NCBI GenBank assembly: GCA_037444075.1
Contig: JBBIND010000008.1
Span: forward strand, 16,212 to 80,211
Origin: JBBIND01 sp037444075
Lineage (GTDB): Bacteria > Acidobacteriota > Terriglobia > Bryobacterales > Bryobacteraceae
DNA length: 64,000 nt
Direction: 5' to 3'
The notes under the pieces are model-generated. The model was not told where the DNA came from. It did not search any database and saw only the letters and a list, made by a program, of their open reading frames with translations. Made by a program: the position numbers and the translations under genes. Shown here piece by piece: positions 8,062 through 16,511 of this stretch (positions are counted from its first letter, which is position 1; every line of letters begins with the position of its first letter).

Positions 8062-9772
8062 GGCCGTGCGCGCCCCGCATCTTCTCCTTCACGAATGCCA
8101 CCGCTTCGGAGACAGCCACGGCAGCGCTCTCGCGGCTGCGCCTGTCGAGAATCTCCACCTGACCGGAAGCCAGCAGTTTCCCGACGGTCACACGGTAAGG
8201 AATGCCGATCAGGTCGGCGTCCTTGAACTTGACGCCGGGGCGTTCGTCGCGGTCATCGAGCAGCGCGTCCATGCCTTCCGCCAGGCACTGCCGGTACACC
8301 TCCTCAGCCGCCTGCCGCTGTGCCGCGTCCGCGATGTTGACCGGCGTGACCACGACCGTGAATGGAGCAATGGACGGGGGCAACGCAATGCCGTCCTTAT
8401 CGTGGTACAGCTCAATGGCGGCGCTGAGGATGCGCTCCACGCCGATTCCGTAAGAGCCCATGATGACGGGCTCTTCGCGTCCCTGCTCGTTGAGCACCCG
8501 CAAGCCCATGGATTCGGAGTACTTGTAGCCGAGCTTGAAGATGTGCCCCACTTCAACTGACTTGTCCAGGGCGAGCGTGCCGCCGCACTGCGTGCAACTG
8601 TCGCCTTGGGCGACCTGCCGCAGGTCGTGGAACTCAGCGCGGAAGTCTTCGTTGCAAGTTACGTGCCGCAGGTGGTAGTCGTTGCGGTTGGCTCCGGCGA
8701 TCATGTTGCGGCGCCCGGCCAAAGCCGCATCGGCGAGAATCCGCATGTTCGACACGCCAACCGGTCCGAGGGAACCGGCTTCGGCTCCAAACCAGCCCAG
8801 AATCTCGGCCGGATGCGCGGGACGGATCTGCGCAGCGCCCATCACGCCGCCGAACTTGGTTTCGCTCAAGGCATGGTCCCCGCGCAGCAACACGAGCACC
8901 GGTTCGTTGTCCGCCACGCAGACCAGCGATTTGAGATGGGAGGTTTCAGGCAACCCGGTGAACTCGGCCACTTCGGCAATCGTCTTGCGGTCCGGCGTGT
9001 GAAACTCCTCAGGCGTCAGCTCACCGTCAGGGTCCGCGGCGGAGGGCGGAACGGGGACCGAGGCAGCCTTTTCCATGTTGGCCGCATAGCCGCATTGAGG
9101 GCATCGGACAACGTAGTCCTCTCCCGCTTCGCTGGCCACCATGAATTCGTGCGACTGGCTGCCGCCCATGGCGCCGGAATGCGCCTCGACGGCGAGGTAG
9201 CGGAGCCCGCAGCGGTCAAAAATGCGGCAATAGGCCTGGTAGTGTTTCTCGTAGGCGGCATCGAGCCCGGCTGCGTCGAGGTCGAAGGAGTAGGAGTCCT
9301 TCATGATGAACTGGCGCACACGCAGCAGTCCGCTCTTGGGGCGCGGTTCGTCGCGGAACTTGGTCTGGATCTGGTACCAGATTTGAGGCAACTGCTTGTA
9401 GCTGCGGAGCTCGCCGCGGGCGATGTCGGTCATCACCTCTTCGTGGGTCATGCCAAGGCAGAGGTCCCGCCCCCAACGGTCCTTCAGCCGGAACATGTTG
9501 TCACCCATCACGTCCCATCGTCCGGACTCACGCCAGATTTCAGCGGGATTCAGCGCGGGCAACAGCATCTCCTGCCCGCCGATGGCATTCATCTCCTCGC
9601 GGATAACCTGCGTCACTTTGAGCAGCGAACGTTGCGCCAACAGCAGGTAACTGTAGATGCCCGCCGAGAGCTGGCGGATATAGCCTGCGCGCAGCAGCAA
9701 CTGGTGGCTGACGAACTCGGCTTCGGCGGGAATCTCCCTCAGCGTGGGGATGAATAACTTACTCCAATGCAT
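8051..9772 (-). CDS. proS: Prolyl-tRNA synthetase, bacterial type with editing domain
   Basis: A 573-aa class II aminoacyl-tRNA synthetase charging tRNA-Pro. I start it at MHWSKLFIPTLREIPAEAE (ATG 9772), because the open frame before it lacks family sequence. Motif 1 and its surroundings read ILLPALNPAEIWRESGRWD-like. Motif 2 is TKFRDEPRPKSGLLRVRQF. A YbaK-like insertion (about residues 230-390) hydrolyses mischarged tRNA in this family. The C-terminal anticodon-binding domain follows GSYGIGVERIL. It is transcribed divergently from rpiB across 65 bp and overlaps the aminotransferase downstream. Confidence 0.96.
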   Translation of the reverse strand: MHWSKLFIPTLREIPAEAEFVSHQLLLRAGYIRQLSAGIYSYLLLAQRSLLKVTQVIREEMNAIGGQEMLLPALNPAEIWRESGRWDVMGDNMFRLKDRWGRDLCLGMTHEEVMTDIARGELRSYKQLPQIWYQIQTKFRDEPRPKSGLLRVRQFIMKDSYSFDLDAAGLDAAYEKHYQAYCRIFDRCGLRYLAVEAHSGAMGGSQSHEFMVASEAGEDYVVRCPQCGYAANMEKAASVPVPPSAADPDGELTPEEFHTPDRKTIAEVAEFTGLPETSHLKSLVCVADNEPVLVLLRGDHALSETKFGGVMGAAQIRPAHPAEILGWFGAEAGSLGPVGVSNMRILADAALAGRRNMIAGANRNDYHLRHVTCNEDFRAEFHDLRQVAQGDSCTQCGGTLALDKSVEVGHIFKLGYKYSESMGLRVLNEQGREEPVIMGSYGIGVERILSAAIELYHDKDGIALPPSIAPFTVVVTPVNIADAAQRQAAEEVYRQCLAEGMDALLDDRDERPGVKFKDADLIGIPYRVTVGKLLASGQVEILDRRSRESAAVAVSEAVAFVKEKMRGAHGHGC

Positions 9773-9837
9773 GTAGTTGCTCTGGGGATTGGGGGTAAAG
9801 GTCCAATTGTAGCATGCTAGAATTGGGTGGAATTCCA

Positions 9838-10308
9838 ATGAAAATAGCGATTGGAGCCGACCATGCCGGCTTCGCTCTCAAAGAGAGCCTGAAACGCAAG
9901 CTCGTCGAGTGGGGACACGAGGTCACCGATTGCGGTACCGGCGGAGATGAGGCTGTAGATTATCCGGATTTCGCCTCGGCGGTGGCCCGCGAAGTGTCCG
10001 GCGGCCGCTCTGACCGGGGGGTGCTCGTATGCACAACGGGCGTGGGCATGTCCATCGCCGCCAACAAAGTGCCGGGGATCCGGGCGGCCCTGGCGGTGAA
10101 CCTGGATGAGGTGTTTCTCACCCGCTCCCACAACGATGCCAACATATTGACGCTCGGCTCGCGTTACACCAACGAGGGCGAAGCGGAGAAGTTGCTGGAC
10201 GTTTTCCTGACGACCCCGTTCGTCGGCGGACGGCATGCCCGCCGCGTGGAGAAGATTACCGCGCTCGAGAAGAACGGCTCGGATGCGGCTGCCCAGGACG
10301 AATCTTAG
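9838..10308 (+). CDS. rpiB: Ribose-5-phosphate isomerase B
   Basis: A 156-aa RpiB/LacA-type sugar-phosphate isomerase that interconverts ribose-5-phosphate and ribulose-5-phosphate. The start is MKIAIGADHAGF, with a GGGTGGA ribosome site a few bases upstream. The catalytic Cys is residue 65 in VCTTGVGMSIAANK (family form CGTG), and the ring-opening His is residue 98 in HNDANILTLGSR. It lies 5 bp ahead of glyA, forming an operon with the downstream glycosyltransferase. Confidence 0.94.
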   Translation: MKIAIGADHAGFALKESLKRKLVEWGHEVTDCGTGGDEAVDYPDFASAVAREVSGGRSDRGVLVCTTGVGMSIAANKVPGIRAALAVNLDEVFLTRSHNDANILTLGSRYTNEGEAEKLLDVFLTTPFVGGRHARRVEKITALEKNGSDAAAQDES

Positions 10309-10313
10309 AAAAG

Positions 10314-11609
10314 ATGACCGAACAACAGCGAATGGCCCGGCCGCTGGCCGAGACCGACTCACAAGTGTATGCAGCCATCCAGGGAGAACTGGGGCGGCAG
10401 CACTCGCGATTGGAACTGATCGCCAGTGAGAATTTCACCTCGGAAGCCGTTCTCGAGGCTACCGGGTCGGTATTCACCAACAAGTACGCCGAAGGCTACC
10501 CCGGCAAACGCTACTACGGAGGCTGCGAGCACGTCGACGAAGTGGAGAACCTGGCACGGGAGCGCGCCAAGGAGCTTTTCGGGGCTGAGCACGCGAACGT
10601 GCAACCGCACTCCGGCTCGCAGGCCAACGAGGCGGCCTATGCCGCCGTCCTGCAGCCGGGCGACACGATTCTCGGCATGAACCTGGCCCATGGCGGCCAT
10701 CTGACGCACGGTCATCACCTGAATTTCTCGGGCAAGACTTACAACGTGGTCCCCTACGGCGTGCGGCGCGATGACGAGCAGATCGACTACGACGAGCTGG
10801 CCGCGCTCGCCGAACAGCACCGGCCCAAGATGATCATCGCCGGCGGGAGCGCCTATCCGCGGGAACTCAAGTTTGATCGCTTCCGGCAGATTGCGGACTC
10901 CGTGGGAGCCGTTCTTCTGGTGGATATGGCGCACTTTGCGGGTTTGGTGGCCGCCGGCTGCCATCCCAACCCTTGCGAGTGGGCGGACATCGTAACGTCC
11001 ACCACGCACAAGACGCTGCGCGGACCACGCGCCGGGTTGATCCTTTCTCGCGAGCAGTTTGCGGCCGCCATCGACAAGAGCGTTTTTCCGGGCGTGCAGG
11101 GCGGCCCGTTGGTGCACGTTATCGCGGCCAAAGCGGTTTGCTTCGGGCTGGCCATGGCGCCTGAATTCAGAACCTATCAGCAACAGGTGGTCGCCAACGC
11201 CAGGGCTCTGGCGGCGGCGCTTGCTCAGGAGGGCTACCGCATCGTCAGCGGCGGCACGGACACCCACCTGATGCTGGTGGATGTGTTCGCCAAGGGCATC
11301 CGCGGCAAAGCGGCCGAGACCGCCCTCGATGAAGCCTACATCACGGCCAACAAGAACGCGATTCCGTTTGACGTGAACCCGCCGCTGAATCCCAGCGGGA
11401 TCCGGTTGGGCAGCCCGGCGGTTACCACGCGGGGTTTCGGCGAGAAAGAAATGGTGGAAGTGGCCGCGCTGATCGCTCACGTGCTGAATCACGTCAGCGC
11501 TGAGGAGGCCGAGCGTCATAGAGCTTTGGAGGAGGTTAGGGCCCGCGTCGGCAAACTCACCGGCCAGTTTCCTCTCTACGGGTGGAAGCGGGCAGCCAAC
11601 CACAGCTGA
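10314..11609 (+). CDS. glyA: Serine hydroxymethyltransferase
   Basis: A 431-aa PLP enzyme converting serine plus tetrahydrofolate to glycine plus methylene-THF. The Schiff-base lysine is residue 233 in STTHKTLRGPRAG. Other family blocks are IASENFTSEAVLEATGS, NKYAEGYPGKRYYGG and VDMAHFAGLVAAG. Length and motif order are normal. It is placed between rpiB (5 bp upstream) and a glycosyltransferase (3 bp downstream). Confidence 0.97.
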   Translation: MTEQQRMARPLAETDSQVYAAIQGELGRQHSRLELIASENFTSEAVLEATGSVFTNKYAEGYPGKRYYGGCEHVDEVENLARERAKELFGAEHANVQPHSGSQANEAAYAAVLQPGDTILGMNLAHGGHLTHGHHLNFSGKTYNVVPYGVRRDDEQIDYDELAALAEQHRPKMIIAGGSAYPRELKFDRFRQIADSVGAVLLVDMAHFAGLVAAGCHPNPCEWADIVTSTTHKTLRGPRAGLILSREQFAAAIDKSVFPGVQGGPLVHVIAAKAVCFGLAMAPEFRTYQQQVVANARALAAALAQEGYRIVSGGTDTHLMLVDVFAKGIRGKAAETALDEAYITANKNAIPFDVNPPLNPSGIRLGSPAVTTRGFGEKEMVEVAALIAHVLNHVSAEEAERHRALEEVRARVGKLTGQFPLYGWKRAANHS

Positions 11610-11612
11610 GAG

Positions 11613-12758
11613 ATGGCCCTGCGCATTGTCATCGACGCCCGCCATGTCCGGGATTTCGGGATTGGGACCTACATTCGCAATCTCGTCCGGGCTCTGGCCA
11701 AGATCGATCAGGAGAACCGCTATTTTCTGGCGGCTTTCACGGCGGACGTATCCTACTTCAATAATCTGCCTCCGAATTTCTCCACCAGCGTCTATGACCG
11801 GCCGGACACGCAGGAAAGAGACAACCTGAGCTTCCCCCTGTTCTTGCGCAACTTCTCGGCGGACCTGTTCCACATCCCGCTGGACAGGGTGCCTCTGTGG
11901 ATGCCCCGTCCTTACGTGGTCACCGTCCACGACATGAGCCGGTTGTTCTATAACCGCCGTGGCGGGATTCGCAACCAATTGAGCCTGTACCGTGCGCGGA
12001 GGGGATTGCAGCGCGCCGAAGTCGTCATCGCGGTTTCCCAAGCCACCCAGCGTGACGTGCGGAACTTCTTCGGTATCCCGTCTTCCCGCATCCGGCAGAT
12101 TTACAACGCCCCGGACCCGCGTTTCCTGGTTCCCCCCAGCGCGCCGGGCGAAGCCCACAACGGCGAAACCCGCCAGCGGATCCTGGACCGCTACCAGATC
12201 CATTACCCGTTCGTGCTGTACGCCGGCAGCATCCGTCCGCAGAAGAACGTGCCCAGGCTGGTGGAGGCGTTCGCCGTCCTGCGCGGGGAATTGGAAAACC
12301 ACCCGCAGTACAAGAATCTGCGGCTGATCATCATCGGCGACGAAATTTCCCAGAATCCTGCTGTGCGGCTGGCTGTCATCCGCAGCCGCGTCGAACAAAC
12401 GGTTCGCTTTCTGGGTTTTGTTCCCATTGAAACGCTGCGCACTTTCTACCAGTCTGCGTCTTTGTTTGCCTTCCCGTCGCTCTATGAAGGCTTCGGTCTG
12501 CCGCCGCTGGAAGCCATGGCTTGCGGTACTCCGGTGGTCGCGAGCAATGTCAGCAGCCTGCCGGAGGTGGTGGGTGAGGCCGCCGTGGGGGTAAACCCGG
12601 ACAATGTCTTTGACATTGCCCGGGGGCTGCGCGAGGCGCTGCTCGACGAGGACTTGCGGGCCAGGCTCATCGCTCGCGGGTTCAACCAGGTGAAACGCTT
12701 CAGCTGGGAGCAGACTGCCGCCGAAGTCCTGAGTATCTACAAGGAAGCGGCGCGCTGA
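11613..12758 (+). CDS. Glycosyltransferase, GT4 / group 1 family
   Basis: A 381-aa GT-B glycosyltransferase. The C-terminal nucleotide-sugar domain has the family E-x7-E region EGFGLPPLEAMACGTPVVAS and the strand LYAGSIRPQKNVPRL. The N-terminal domain reads RIVIDARHVRDFGIGTYIRNL, the acceptor-side glycine loop. It follows glyA by 3 bp, so it is cotranscribed, although a metabolic link to SHMT is not apparent. Likely role is transfer of a hexose from NDP-sugar in envelope or exopolysaccharide synthesis; donor and acceptor are unknown. Confidence 0.9.
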   Translation: MALRIVIDARHVRDFGIGTYIRNLVRALAKIDQENRYFLAAFTADVSYFNNLPPNFSTSVYDRPDTQERDNLSFPLFLRNFSADLFHIPLDRVPLWMPRPYVVTVHDMSRLFYNRRGGIRNQLSLYRARRGLQRAEVVIAVSQATQRDVRNFFGIPSSRIRQIYNAPDPRFLVPPSAPGEAHNGETRQRILDRYQIHYPFVLYAGSIRPQKNVPRLVEAFAVLRGELENHPQYKNLRLIIIGDEISQNPAVRLAVIRSRVEQTVRFLGFVPIETLRTFYQSASLFAFPSLYEGFGLPPLEAMACGTPVVASNVSSLPEVVGEAAVGVNPDNVFDIARGLREALLDEDLRARLIARGFNQVKRFSWEQTAAEVLSIYKEAAR

Positions 12759-12762
12759 CGGG

Positions 12763-13029
12763 CTAAGGCGGGTTGTCCTGGCTGGGCTCGAATGGAGTGG
12801 GATGATCCGCTGAAGGTCCCCTCAGCAAGTCCAATAATGACAGTTCGAGTGCCTGCAAGAGCCGGTCCGCCACAATTGGCGTGAGAACTCTGGCTCCTTT
12901 GAGCACATTATGTACGTGAGACTGGGAAAGGCCGACGCGGCGTGCCAAGCCGCGCTCGGTCAACTCGCCGTTGCGGATGCGTAAGACTACGTGCTCGCGT
13001 AGCAGCAACATGAGTGCGGCGAAGTTCAC
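12763..13029 (-). CDS. Small XRE-family helix-turn-helix regulator
   Basis: An 88-aa protein. Residues about 23-60 form a Cro/C1-type HTH: LTERGLARRVGLSQSHVHNV with recognition helix around SQSHVHNVLKG. No effector domain follows; the C-terminus is a short Pro/Asp-rich tail. The start is GTG at 13029, with ATG six codons later as an alternative. A perfect 9-bp inverted repeat sits 14-32 bases upstream of the start, suggesting autoregulation. The gene is divergent from a Cys-rich protein gene. Its stop is 4 bp from the glycosyltransferase stop (convergent). Confidence 0.8.
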   Translation of the reverse strand: MNFAALMLLLREHVVLRIRNGELTERGLARRVGLSQSHVHNVLKGARVLTPIVADRLLQALELSLLDLLRGPSADHPTPFEPSQDNPP

Positions 13030-13042
13030 TGTCGCCCGAAGT

Positions 13043-13061
13043 CTATTTCACTGTGAAATAG
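13043..13061. promoter_or_regulatory. Perfect palindrome, candidate operator of the XRE regulator
   Basis: CTATTTCACTGTGAAATAG: two 9-bp arms (13043-13051 and 13053-13061) separated by one base, with no mismatch. It lies directly upstream of the XRE gene in the AT-rich divergent spacer. A shorter TTCACTGT half recurs at 13025-13031. Dyads of this size are usual for Cro/C1-type dimers. The binding partner is inferred from position. Confidence 0.6.
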
Positions 13062-13216
13062 GCTGCGTCCTTTCCTGAAATATTAGCACGAAAATCTGAT
13101 TATTGAATGAATTTAATAGGCCCCATTGTTTCTGCCTAAATTCCTTTTTTGCAGCATCTTGCCTTGATCCTCCCGCCTGTTTTTCTTCCATTGTTTCTAA
13201 TTAATTCAATCCAGCG

Positions 13217-13244
13217 TTGACTGTTTTTCAAATAGATTTAGGAT
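13217..13244 (+). promoter_or_regulatory. Sigma-70-type promoter for the Cys-rich protein gene
   Basis: TTGACT (13217-13222) and TAGGAT (13239-13244) separated by 16 bp, in an AT-rich stretch. Transcription would begin near 13251. That is downstream of the first ATG at 13243 and argues for the later ATG at 13312 as the true start. Confidence 0.45.
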
Positions 13245-13311
13245 GGGAACAGACTTCGGTCGCCAGCCTCCGCGGTTGAAAGAGGCGGCGACGAGAGGAG
13301 CAAAAGAGACG

Positions 13312-13887
13312 ATGGAATGGACCCGTTCTGAAACGCTGGCGCTGGCCGCCAGTTCCTGTACTACCTGCCACGGCCTTGGAATGCTGACTGGCAAGCGCGG
13401 GCGGTCGACCCCGTGCAATTGCGTGTTGCGCGCCATCTTCCGCGCCTGTTACGCGCGGTTCCAGCATTGCGCGACCAAGGAGAAGCGCCTGAGCCGCGTG
13501 AGTTTCGAATTCACGCAGGGCCGTGAGAGCCGCTTCACCTGGGGCCGCAAGGACGAAGAATACGTTGCCGATTTCTGCCTGATTGCCAAGCGGACGCTGA
13601 CTGAAGAGGAACACCGCATCTTCCGGTTTCACTACCTCCTGGGCGCCGATTGGAAGCTGTGCTGCATGAAACTCAAGATGGACCGCGGGAATTTCTTCCA
13701 CGCCGTCTACCGCATCCAGCAGAAGCTCGGGCGGGTGTTCCGTGAACTGAAGCCCTACGGACTGTTCCCGCTGGATGAGTACTTCCATGGCAGCGTGCGC
13801 GGAGCCACCACGCAACGCTCACTGATTCCCTTCCGCCAGCCGCCTGCCGCCCAGCCTGTGCAACCTCCTCTCCTCCGCGCGGCCTAG
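13312..13887 (+). CDS. Unidentified protein with N-terminal Cys cluster and C-terminal HTH-like region
   Basis: A 191-aa protein from ATG 13312, which has GAGGAG 11 bases upstream; an earlier in-frame ATG at 13243 would overlap the promoter. Residues about 15-55 hold CTTCHGLGML, then PCNC, and further Cys residues, arranged like a DnaJ-type zinc knuckle. Residues about 100-150 (LTEEEHRIFRFHYLLGADWK and on) resemble a sigma-70 region 4 or other two-helix DNA-binding element, with LDEYF after it. No membrane or signal segment. I do not recognise a named family. With the divergent XRE gene and palindrome it may be a two-gene regulatory module or a prophage remnant; this is inference. Confidence 0.65.
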   Translation: MEWTRSETLALAASSCTTCHGLGMLTGKRGRSTPCNCVLRAIFRACYARFQHCATKEKRLSRVSFEFTQGRESRFTWGRKDEEYVADFCLIAKRTLTEEEHRIFRFHYLLGADWKLCCMKLKMDRGNFFHAVYRIQQKLGRVFRELKPYGLFPLDEYFHGSVRGATTQRSLIPFRQPPAAQPVQPPLLRAA

Positions 13888-13899
13888 GGCCGCCTTGCC

Positions 13900-13924
13900 G
13901 GGGCCGCGCGCCGAACGCGGCCCC
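13900..13924 (+). terminator. GC-rich stem-loop after the Cys-rich protein gene
   Basis: A 9-bp perfect stem (GGGGCCGCG / CGCGGCCCC) with a 7-base loop, 13 bp past the stop codon. No U-tract follows, so termination may be weak or factor-dependent. The rest of the spacer to 14166 shows no convincing gene. Confidence 0.45.
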
Positions 13925-14166
13925 GCCCATCGGCGGCGCAAGTCAGCCGCTCATGCTGCCTGTCCTTGCGAGCGTGGCTGAGGCAAAAAGCGTCTCCCGT
14001 TATCAGGCCTTGGAGCCCGCAGCATTCGCCAGACTCAAAGCTGAAGCGCGCCGCAGAGAGCCACCGCCCAGGTCGTGATGGAGGAGTAGGACTGTGCACC
14101 GCCGCCTGCTGCTAAAATCGCGGTACGGGACGGCGGTCCCGCAGACGAATAAGGGAGGACGAACCC

Positions 14167-14805
14167 GTGATGAAGTGGCGGGCAATGATAGCTTTGATGG
14201 GTTTGCTCATCTTCGGCGCCCCTTGCCAGGCTGAGTGGGTCCAGCTGATGAACGGCAAGGACCTCACCGGCTGGCAGGTGATTGGCGATGGCGTCTGGAC
14301 AGTGATGAACGACGGGACACTTCTCGGGCAGCGTGTCCCGGGCAAGTCGCAGCAACAGGCTTGGCTGTACACCGAAAAGGAATACGGCGAATTCGACCTC
14401 GAAATGGAGTACTGGACCCGCCTGGGCGGAAACAGCGGCATCTCAATCCGCGACACGTCGCGCGCCCGCTACGCCGTGCCGCCCGATTATGACCGCACCC
14501 GCACTCCCTCCCACATCGGCTACGAGATTCAGATCATCAATGGATACAGAGAGACCTACCCGACGGGCAGCGTCTACAGCTTCGTCAAAGCGGCGCCGGA
14601 CGCGCACATCCTGAATGACTGGAACAGAATCGCCATTGAGTCGCGCAACGAGATGATTCACGTGCGGGTCAACGGCAAGCTGGTGTGCGAGTTCGCCGGA
14701 GACCCGGCGCGCAGCAAGACCGGGCCCATCGGTTTGCAATTGCATGACCCGCAGAGCATCGCCATGTTCCGCAACATCCGGTTGCGTGAGCACGTGCGGC
14801 GCTGA
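14167..14805 (+). CDS. Secreted DUF1080 (3-keto-disaccharide hydrolase family) protein
   Basis: A 212-aa protein with a signal peptide (MIALMGLLIFGAPCQAEW) and a single concanavalin-like beta-sandwich typical of DUF1080. Visible blocks: LMNGKDLTGWQVIGDGVWTV near the N-terminus, EFDLEMEYW, and NDWNRIAIESR, with the closing strand PIGLQLHD. AGGGAGG at 14152-14158 serves either the GTG at 14167 or the ATG at 14170. Relatives act on or bind oxidised disaccharides and glucosides outside the cytoplasm; a hydrolytic role here is inferred from family only. Confidence 0.88.
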   Translation: MMKWRAMIALMGLLIFGAPCQAEWVQLMNGKDLTGWQVIGDGVWTVMNDGTLLGQRVPGKSQQQAWLYTEKEYGEFDLEMEYWTRLGGNSGISIRDTSRARYAVPPDYDRTRTPSHIGYEIQIINGYRETYPTGSVYSFVKAAPDAHILNDWNRIAIESRNEMIHVRVNGKLVCEFAGDPARSKTGPIGLQLHDPQSIAMFRNIRLREHVRR

Positions 14806-14807
14806 AG

Positions 14808-15284
14808 CTAATCGCGCCGCGAGCGGAAGAACTCCTGAAGCAGTGCGACGCAGTCCGCGCCCAGCACGCCTTCGGTGATCTCCAGCCGGTGGTTCAGCAG
14901 TTCGGAGTCCGCCAGCCTGAACTTGCTGCGGACCGCGCCAAAACGCAAATCCCGCGCCCCGAATACGAGCCGCCGCAGACGCGCGTTCACGAGCGCCCCG
15001 GCGCACATCACGCAGGGTTCGAGCGTCACATAGAGAACCGCTTCTTCCAGCCGGTAATTGCCGGCGGCCGCGCCGGCTTCGCGGAGGGCGATGATCTCGG
15101 CGTGCGCCGTGGGGTCGCATCGGGAAACAGGCGAGTTAGCGCCCCTGCCGATGACATTGCCTCCGGAAACCAGCACCGCGCCGACAGGCACCTCGTTCTC
15201 CTGTCCCGCGTTGCGGGCTAACTCCAGGGCTTCGCGCATGAACCTCTCGTCAAGGAGCTTAGAGGCGTTTTCGGCATCCGTCAT
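14808..15284 (-). CDS. tadA: tRNA adenosine(34) deaminase
   Basis: A 158-aa cytidine-deaminase-fold enzyme that makes inosine at the wobble position of tRNA-Arg(ACG). The zinc and proton-shuttle motif HAE is at 61-63 and PCVMC at 90-94. The substrate-recognition segment VFGARDLRFGAV matches TadA rather than guanine or cytosine deaminases. It ends 2 bp from the DUF1080 gene (convergent) and is divergent from the exporter operon. Confidence 0.95.
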   Translation of the reverse strand: MTDAENASKLLDERFMREALELARNAGQENEVPVGAVLVSGGNVIGRGANSPVSRCDPTAHAEIIALREAGAAAGNYRLEEAVLYVTLEPCVMCAGALVNARLRRLVFGARDLRFGAVRSKFRLADSELLNHRLEITEGVLGADCVALLQEFFRSRRD

Positions 15285-15341
15285 AGTTTCATTTAGCGGC
15301 GGCGGCCGCGCGGCCTAATGATAAGCTAAGTATATTAAACG

Positions 15342-16502
15342 GTGTTTAAGTTCCTGTCGCTTATTCTGAAGAACGCTCTTCGCAGCAGAAGGCGTACCTT
15401 GCTCACGATATTGAGCATCGGCGCTTCGCTTTGCCTGCTGGGCGTGCTGATGGCGCTCTACCACGCGTTCTTCTTCAGCGAAGCCAGCGAAGAGCAGGCG
15501 TTGCGCCTGGTGGTGCGCAACCGGGTCTCGCTGGCGAATCCCCTGCCGCTTTCCTACCAGCAGAAGATCAACCAGGTGGCGGGTGTGCGGGAATCGGTGA
15601 TTTTTCAATGGTTCGGCGGCGTGTACAAGGACGCCCGCGACCCGCAGAACTTCTTTGCCCGCCTTGCCGTCGAGCCGGACAAGCTGTTCACCGTGTATCC
15701 GGAGTATGTCACTGCCGAAGAACAGCGGCGCGCGTTTCAGCAGGAACGCACGGCTTGCCTGGTGGGGCGCAAGCTGGCCGGCCGGCTGGGATTCCGTTTG
15801 GGGGACCGGATTGTCCTGAAGGGCGATATCTTTCCGATCGATGTGGAACTCATCGTGCGGGGCATCTACGATTCGGAGCGCGACAACGAGAACCTCTTCT
15901 TTCATTTCGATTACTTGCGCGAGGCCATGGGCAGCGAGCGCGGCGACATGGTGGGCACCTATGTTTTGATCGCCGACAGTCCGGACAGCGTTAGCCGGAT
16001 AGCAGCGGAGATCGACGAGATGTTCCGCAACTCGCCGTTGCAGACCAAATCCGAAAGCGAGCGGGCGTTCGAATTGAGTTTTCTCGCTTTTCTCGGCAAT
16101 GTGAAGCTTTTCCTGCTGAGCATCTGCGCCGCGGTCACCTTCACCATCCTGCTGGTGAGCGGCAACACCATGGCGATGAGCGTGCGCGAGCGAGTGCGCG
16201 AAGTGGGCATTCTGAAGACCCTGGGATTTTCGCGCGGCACCGTGATGGGTGTCATGGTGGCCGAATCGGTGGCCATCTCGCTGATCGGCGGTGTCCTGGG
16301 ACTTGCCCTGGCAGCGGGCCTTTGCGATTTGCTGCGCCGTTCGCCGGCGACGGTCGCGGACATGAACCGGCTGACGCTGCCGCCTTCCGTGATTCTCCTG
16401 TGCCTGGTAGTGGCAGCGCTGATCGGCGTGATCAGTTCGCTGTGGCCGGCCTGGACGGCGTCCCGCCGGTCCATTGTCGAGGCGCTGCGCTTCACTGACT
16501 AG
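15342..16502 (+). CDS. ABC exporter permease, FtsX/MacB type (1)
   Basis: A 386-aa inner-membrane permease starting with GTG. There is one N-terminal membrane segment after a basic stretch (RSRRRTLLTILSIGASLCLL), a large periplasmic domain (about residues 45-260) and three C-terminal membrane segments. ERVREVGILKTLGFSRGTVM is the conserved cytoplasmic coupling loop of this family. It begins a four-gene operon with a second permease, a membrane-fusion adaptor and an ATPase. Family members drive export of macrolides, lipids, siderophores or peptides from the periplasm; the substrate is unknown. Confidence 0.92.
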   Translation: MFKFLSLILKNALRSRRRTLLTILSIGASLCLLGVLMALYHAFFFSEASEEQALRLVVRNRVSLANPLPLSYQQKINQVAGVRESVIFQWFGGVYKDARDPQNFFARLAVEPDKLFTVYPEYVTAEEQRRAFQQERTACLVGRKLAGRLGFRLGDRIVLKGDIFPIDVELIVRGIYDSERDNENLFFHFDYLREAMGSERGDMVGTYVLIADSPDSVSRIAAEIDEMFRNSPLQTKSESERAFELSFLAFLGNVKLFLLSICAAVTFTILLVSGNTMAMSVRERVREVGILKTLGFSRGTVMGVMVAESVAISLIGGVLGLALAAGLCDLLRRSPATVADMNRLTLPPSVILLCLVVAALIGVISSLWPAWTASRRSIVEALRFTD

Positions 16503-16511
16503 GAGGTCATC

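Noticed and set aside
10359..12398. 679-codon open frame antisense to glyA and the glycosyltransferase
   Set aside because: No domain sequence; it mirrors a GC-rich plus-strand pair with clear SHMT and GT4 motifs.
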